Origin: Elymus sibiricus
Lineage: Eukaryota > Streptophyta > Magnoliopsida > Poales > Poaceae
NCBI GenBank assembly: GCA_039707655.1
Contig: CM077673.1
Location: 6,830,001-6,894,000 of the forward strand
Reading direction: 5' to 3'
DNA length: 64,000 nt
The notes under the pieces: generated by a model
What the model was told of the DNA's origin: nothing
The model's database searches: none
The model's input: only the letters and a program-made list of their open reading frames with translations
Shown here: positions 60,606 through 64,000 of the stretch, in pieces
Position numbering within the stretch: position 1 is the first letter of the stretch
Layout of the letters: each line of letters opens with the position of its first letter
Position numbers and translations under genes: made by a program

Positions 60606-61000
60606 AGAGTTTACCTCGCCGCTGTAAGAGGCCCTTGCAGGGGGTAAGTTATAGAACTCGCTACACCCCTGACAAAGCGCTGCTACTTACAAGCAGGTAT
60701 AACCCGTAGTTGTAAATATAAGAGTTTACCTCGCCGCTGTATGAGGCCTTTCTAGGGGGTAAGTTATAGAACTCGCTGCACCCCTGACAAAGCGCATCTG
60801 CATACAGGCAGGTATAACCCGGCCTTACCGATGAGAGTTAGCCTCGCCGCTGTAAGAGGCCTTTGCAGGGGGTAAGTTTTAGAACTCGCTGCACCCCTGA
60901 CAAAGCGCATCTGCATACAGGCAGGCATAACCCATTTTCGCAGATTAGAGGAGGTGAATTCATAACTCGCTGCACTCCTAGTAATCTTTGTTGATAATAT
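60606..61000. repeat. About 114-bp tandem repeats, three and a half copies
   Basis: Copies begin agagtt(t/a)(a/g)cctcgccgctgt at 60606, 60721 and 60834, with a partial fourth from about 60947. Each contains agggggtaagtt, agaactcgct(a/g)cacccctg and acaaagcgc, then (a/c)aggca or caagcaggtataaccc. Spacing is 115 and 113 bp. Confidence 0.85.
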
Positions 61001-61274
61001 CAACTTGCACACCAACTTATAAGCCGCCGTCTTGTAAGCCGCCAGTAGGTGGTAATATTGTAGTTAAGGAGCCGATCAAGAAGGTTGAAGCTTAACCCGG
61101 CGGGTTAGAAGCCCCCAAATGACCTTGTAACTCTCGCTGAAGAGCCAGACCAAGAGGGTTCAAGCCTAACCCGGCAGGTTGAAAGCCCCCAAGTGATCAT
61201 ATGATTGTAGCCATCTTGGACAATGTGAGATGTAAAAACGGCAGAGGCCCCGGCTTGCAGGGATGCCAACTTTA

Positions 61275-61299
61275 TTATATATATATATATGTGATATAT
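61275..61299. repeat. AT microsatellite
   Basis: A run of alternating AT after tttatt, interrupted once by gtg. It lies about 40 bp beyond the end of pol on the minus strand. Confidence 0.85.
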
Positions 61300-61333
61300 A
61301 CAATGATAATATACAACGAAGGAAGTCGATGAC

Positions 61334-64000
61334 TTAGGTGTAGTAAGGCCGCAGATGAGCGATATTCCACGGCCGGAGGGTCTCCTGCCCAGAAGTGCGT
61401 GACTCGTCCCGTATGTCAATGAGATAGTATGACCCATTGTTGAGGTTTCTGCTAACCACAAAAGGCCCTTCCCATGGAGGAGACAACTTGTGCGCGTCCG
61501 TCTGATCTTGAATCAGGCGCAACACTAAGTCGCCTTCTTGAAACGTCCGGGTCTTAACTCGGCGGCTGTGATAGCGGCGCAGGTCTTGCTGATAAATCGC
61601 CGATCGAGCCGCCGCCAGGTCACGCTCTTCATCCAAAGAATCCAACACGTCCTGACGCGCCGTCTCATTGTCTGCCTCAACGTAAGCCGCCACCCTTGGC
61701 GAGTCATGACGTATGTCACTTGGTAATATGACTTCTGCGCCGTAAACCATGAAGAAAGGCGTATAGCCAGTGGATCTGTTAGGAGTTGTATTGATGCTCC
61801 ATAAGACTGATGGTAACTCCTCAACCCAGCAACCCGGCGTTCTCTGCAAAGGAACCATAAGCCGGGGCTTGATACCTCTCAGGATCTCCTGGTTAGCACG
61901 TTCTGCCTGACCATTGGACTGTGGATGAGCCACAGCAGAGACGTCAAGCCGGATGTACTCATCTTCACAGAAAGCATGCATAGCCCCCTTGGATAGGTTT
62001 GTGCCATTATCTGTAATTATACGGTGGGGGTAACCAAAACGGTAGATCAATTTTTTGACAAACTGAACCGCCGTAGCTGCGTCACACTTGCTGACCGGCT
62101 CAGCCTCCACCCACTTTGTAAATTTATCAACCGCCACCAAGAGGTGGGTCTTCTTATCATTGGATCTCTTGAAGGGCCCGACCATATCAAGCCCCCAGAC
62201 CGCAAACGGCCAAGTAATTGGGATCATGCGCAACTCCTGAGCTGGCACATGAGCACGTCGTCCGAACTTTTGACAGCCATCACACTTGAGAACTAAGTTT
62301 TCTGCGTCCTTATGAGCCGTCAGCCAGAAGAAACCATGTCTAAAAGCCTTGGCCACCAGAGATTTTGAGCCGGCATGATGACCACAATCTCCGGCGTGGA
62401 TTTCATTCAGGATCTCCTTGCCCTCCTCAGGTGAAACACAACGCTGAAAAACGCCCGAAACGCTGCATTTATGCAACTCGCCATTGATGATTGTCATGGA
62501 CTTAGATCGTCTGACGATTTGCCTTGCTAAGGTCTCCTCCTCAGGTAACTCGCCACGAGTTAGATACGCCATGTAAGGCAACGTCCAGTCAGGAATAACA
62601 CGCAGAGCCGCCACCAGCTGCCCCTCCGGGTCAGGAATAGCCAGGTCTTCCTCCGAAGGTAACTGAACTGAGGGGTGATATAACACGTCCAAGAAAACAT
62701 TAGGCGGCACCGGCTTACGCTGCGAGCCAAGTCTTGACAACGCGTCAGCCGCCTCGTTCTTGCGACGATCAATGTGATCCACCTGATAACCCTTGAAGTG
62801 ACCCGCAATGACGTCTACCGCCTGACGATAAGCCGCCATCCGTGGGTCTTTGGAGTCCCACGTGCCTGAGACTTGCTGAGCCACAAGGTCTGAGTCGCCA
62901 AGGCATCTAACCCGGCTCAGATTCATCTCCTTAGCAACCCGGAGGCCATGAAGCAAAGCTTCATACTCAGCTGCATTGTTAGTACAAGGAAACATCAGCC
63001 TTAACACGTAACAGAACTTATCACCTTTGGGGGAAGTTAAGACAACTCCAGCCCCCGAGCCTTCCAGCTGTCTAGACCCGTCGAAGTGAATCGTCCAGTA
63101 AGTGTTGTCCGGCTTCTCCTCTGGCGACTGACACTCTGTCCAGTCGTTTATAAAGTCCACCAAAGCTTGAGACTTAACCGCCGTGCGAGGCACATATTTT
63201 AAATTAAGAGGTCCAAGCTCCAATGCCCACTTAGCAATCCGGCCAGTGGCTTCTCTGTTTTGAATTATGTCTCCCAACGGGGCAGAGCTCACCACTGTGA
63301 TCGGGTGTCCCAGAAAATAGTGTTTCAGCTTAGGGTTTGCCATGAATACTCCATAAATCAGTTTCTGCCAATGTGGGTATCGCTGCTTGGACTCAATCAA
63401 AACTTCACTGACGTAATAAACCGACCGTTGAACCTGATATTCCTTCCCTGCCTCCTTGCGCTCCACAACAACCACAGCGCTGACTGCCCTGTTGTTAGCC
63501 GCCACATAGAGGAGTAAGGGTTCCTTCTCAGCCGGAGCAGCCAAAACGGGCGGCTCAGTCAACTGCCTCTTAAGCGCCTCAAACGCCTCACCCGCCGCCT
63601 TGCTCCAGACGAAATCGTCTGTCTTCTTCATCATTTGATATAAAGGGATTGCCTTCTCGCCCAGGCGGCTTATGAACCGGCTTAACGCGGCGATTCGACC
63701 CGCCAGGCGCTGAACGTCGTTTATGCACGCCGGCTCAGACAAAGAAGTAATTGCTTTGATCTTGTCCGGGTTAGCTTCGATTCCACGCTCAGAGACCAGA
63801 AACCCCAAAAGCTTGCCTGCAGGAACCCCAAAAACGCACTTGGCCGGGTTAAGCATCATCTTGTAAACCCGCAGGTTGTCGAAAGTCTCCTTCAAGTCAT
63901 CCAGCAAGGTTTCCTTCTTTCTTGACTTGACCACTATATCATCCACATAAGCATGAACATTGCGCCCAATTTGACTGTGAAGACAGTTCTGCACACAACG
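61334..64000 (-). CDS. Gypsy (Tat) pol, C-terminal part: RT end, two RNase H, integrase
   Basis: The frame is open to the window edge and 889 codons are visible; residue numbers count from 63994. It begins in the RT palm with YVDD at 16-19. The first, Ty3-type RNase H (about 130-285) lacks its acidic residues: LYVAAN where the family has LYxDAS, YPHWQKL where a Glu is usual, and VSSAPL for TDHxPL. A second, archaeal-type RNase H (about 298-424) has all four: D305 (HFDGS), E343 (AEYEAL), D367 (GDSDLV), D417 (AADALS). Integrase follows, with an HHCC finger (H533, H539/H540, C571, C574) and the triad D603, D662, E698 with 35 residues between the last two. Its C-terminus ends RPWNIAHLRPYYT without a chromodomain. 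The visible part has no stop or frameshift. Replication and integration roles follow from the family. Confidence 0.93.
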   Translation of the reverse strand, partial: RCVQNCLHSQIGRNVHAYVDDIVVKSRKKETLLDDLKETFDNLRVYKMMLNPAKCVFGVPAGKLLGFLVSERGIEANPDKIKAITSLSEPACINDVQRLAGRIAALSRFISRLGEKAIPLYQMMKKTDDFVWSKAAGEAFEALKRQLTEPPVLAAPAEKEPLLLYVAANNRAVSAVVVVERKEAGKEYQVQRSVYYVSEVLIESKQRYPHWQKLIYGVFMANPKLKHYFLGHPITVVSSAPLGDIIQNREATGRIAKWALELGPLNLKYVPRTAVKSQALVDFINDWTECQSPEEKPDNTYWTIHFDGSRQLEGSGAGVVLTSPKGDKFCYVLRLMFPCTNNAAEYEALLHGLRVAKEMNLSRVRCLGDSDLVAQQVSGTWDSKDPRMAAYRQAVDVIAGHFKGYQVDHIDRRKNEAADALSRLGSQRKPVPPNVFLDVLYHPSVQLPSEEDLAIPDPEGQLVAALRVIPDWTLPYMAYLTRGELPEEETLARQIVRRSKSMTIINGELHKCSVSGVFQRCVSPEEGKEILNEIHAGDCGHHAGSKSLVAKAFRHGFFWLTAHKDAENLVLKCDGCQKFGRRAHVPAQELRMIPITWPFAVWGLDMVGPFKRSNDKKTHLLVAVDKFTKWVEAEPVSKCDAATAVQFVKKLIYRFGYPHRIITDNGTNLSKGAMHAFCEDEYIRLDVSAVAHPQSNGQAERANQEILRGIKPRLMVPLQRTPGCWVEELPSVLWSINTTPNRSTGYTPFFMVYGAEVILPSDIRHDSPRVAAYVEADNETARQDVLDSLDEERDLAAARSAIYQQDLRRYHSRRVKTRTFQEGDLVLRLIQDQTDAHKLSPPWEGPFVVSRNLNNGSYYLIDIRDESRTSGQETLRPWNIAHLRPYYT

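Larger units (their letters stand above)
60175..61333. other. Region between the antisense gene and pol
   Basis: No coding sequence supported. It serves as the 3' flank of the plus-strand antisense gene and of the minus-strand pol gene, which converge here. It holds the 114-bp tandem repeats (60606-61000), paired segments aacccggc(a/g)ggtt followed by agcccccaa(a/g)tga near 61095 and 61170, and an AT microsatellite. Confidence 0.6.
46150..64000 (-). mobile_element. Ty3/gypsy retrotransposon, Tat lineage (partial)
   Basis: A minus-strand LTR retrotransposon inserted in the satellite. The window holds its 3' LTR, a 3' region with an antisense gene, and the C-terminal part of pol (RT end, RNase H, second RNase H, integrase). 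Gag, protease, most of RT, the primer-binding site and the 5' LTR are beyond position 64000. Tandem RNase H domains and an antisense ORF between pol and the 3' LTR are known marks of the plant Tat clade (Retand, Ogre and Grande relatives); no chromodomain is visible. An Angela-type copia element is nested in it, so about 8.86 kb of the 17.85 kb in view is its own. I cannot assign a named Triticeae family from memory. Confidence 0.85.

Noticed and set aside
60764..61015. Minus-strand open frame of 83 codons
   Set aside because: A reading of the 114-bp tandem repeats.
1..64000. tRNA, rRNA or ordinary host genes
   Set aside because: None could be supported; all coding sequence recognised belongs to the two retrotransposons or the antisense gene of the gypsy element.

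Overview
This is nuclear DNA of a grass of the wheat tribe (Triticeae: Triticum, Aegilops or Secale type). Two things point there. About 46 kb is a tandem satellite of about 118 bp whose reverse strand closely resembles, from memory, the pSc119.2 / rye '120-bp' subtelomeric family. The rest is a nested retrotransposon pair, including an element of the Angela/BARE/WIS type with 1.8 kb LTRs. I see no bacterial, organellar, rRNA or tRNA gene and no ordinary host gene.

Layout. (1) 1-46149: an uninterrupted array of roughly 390 monomers of two main classes, A and B. A carries a dyad ACCCCGGGGT and B a dyad CGAACGTTCG, mostly alternating. They are organised into long, recently amplified higher-order units of 17 to 47 monomers. 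A unique monomer (tgtgccaattttgcgag) recurs 14 times and serves as a ruler. (2) 46150-64000 and beyond: a Ty3/gypsy element on the minus strand, inserted into a satellite monomer. Its 3' LTR is 46150-46694 and its RT-RNaseH-archaeal RNaseH-integrase part is 61334-64000; gag, protease and the 5' LTR lie past the right edge. The two RNase H domains and the antisense gene place it in the Tat lineage. (3) Between LTR and pol the plus strand holds a spliced antisense gene (47607-60174, six exons) with its own TATA box; it is decayed, with two in-frame stops. (4) 50537-59524: a complete Ty1/copia element of the Angela/BARE type on the minus strand. It lies inside the last, originally 83 bp, intron of the antisense gene, with a perfect 5-bp target duplication CTTAT, one open 1327-codon gag-pol frame and nearly identical LTRs.

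History: satellite amplification came before (and perhaps continued after) insertion of the gypsy element; its antisense gene decayed; the Angela copy arrived last. The most interesting points are the higher-order organisation of the satellite, the antisense spliced gene whose exons can be followed across the nested element, the dual RNase H with a dead first copy, and a strong over-representation of the word AAGCCGCC/GGCGGCTT through the gypsy element.
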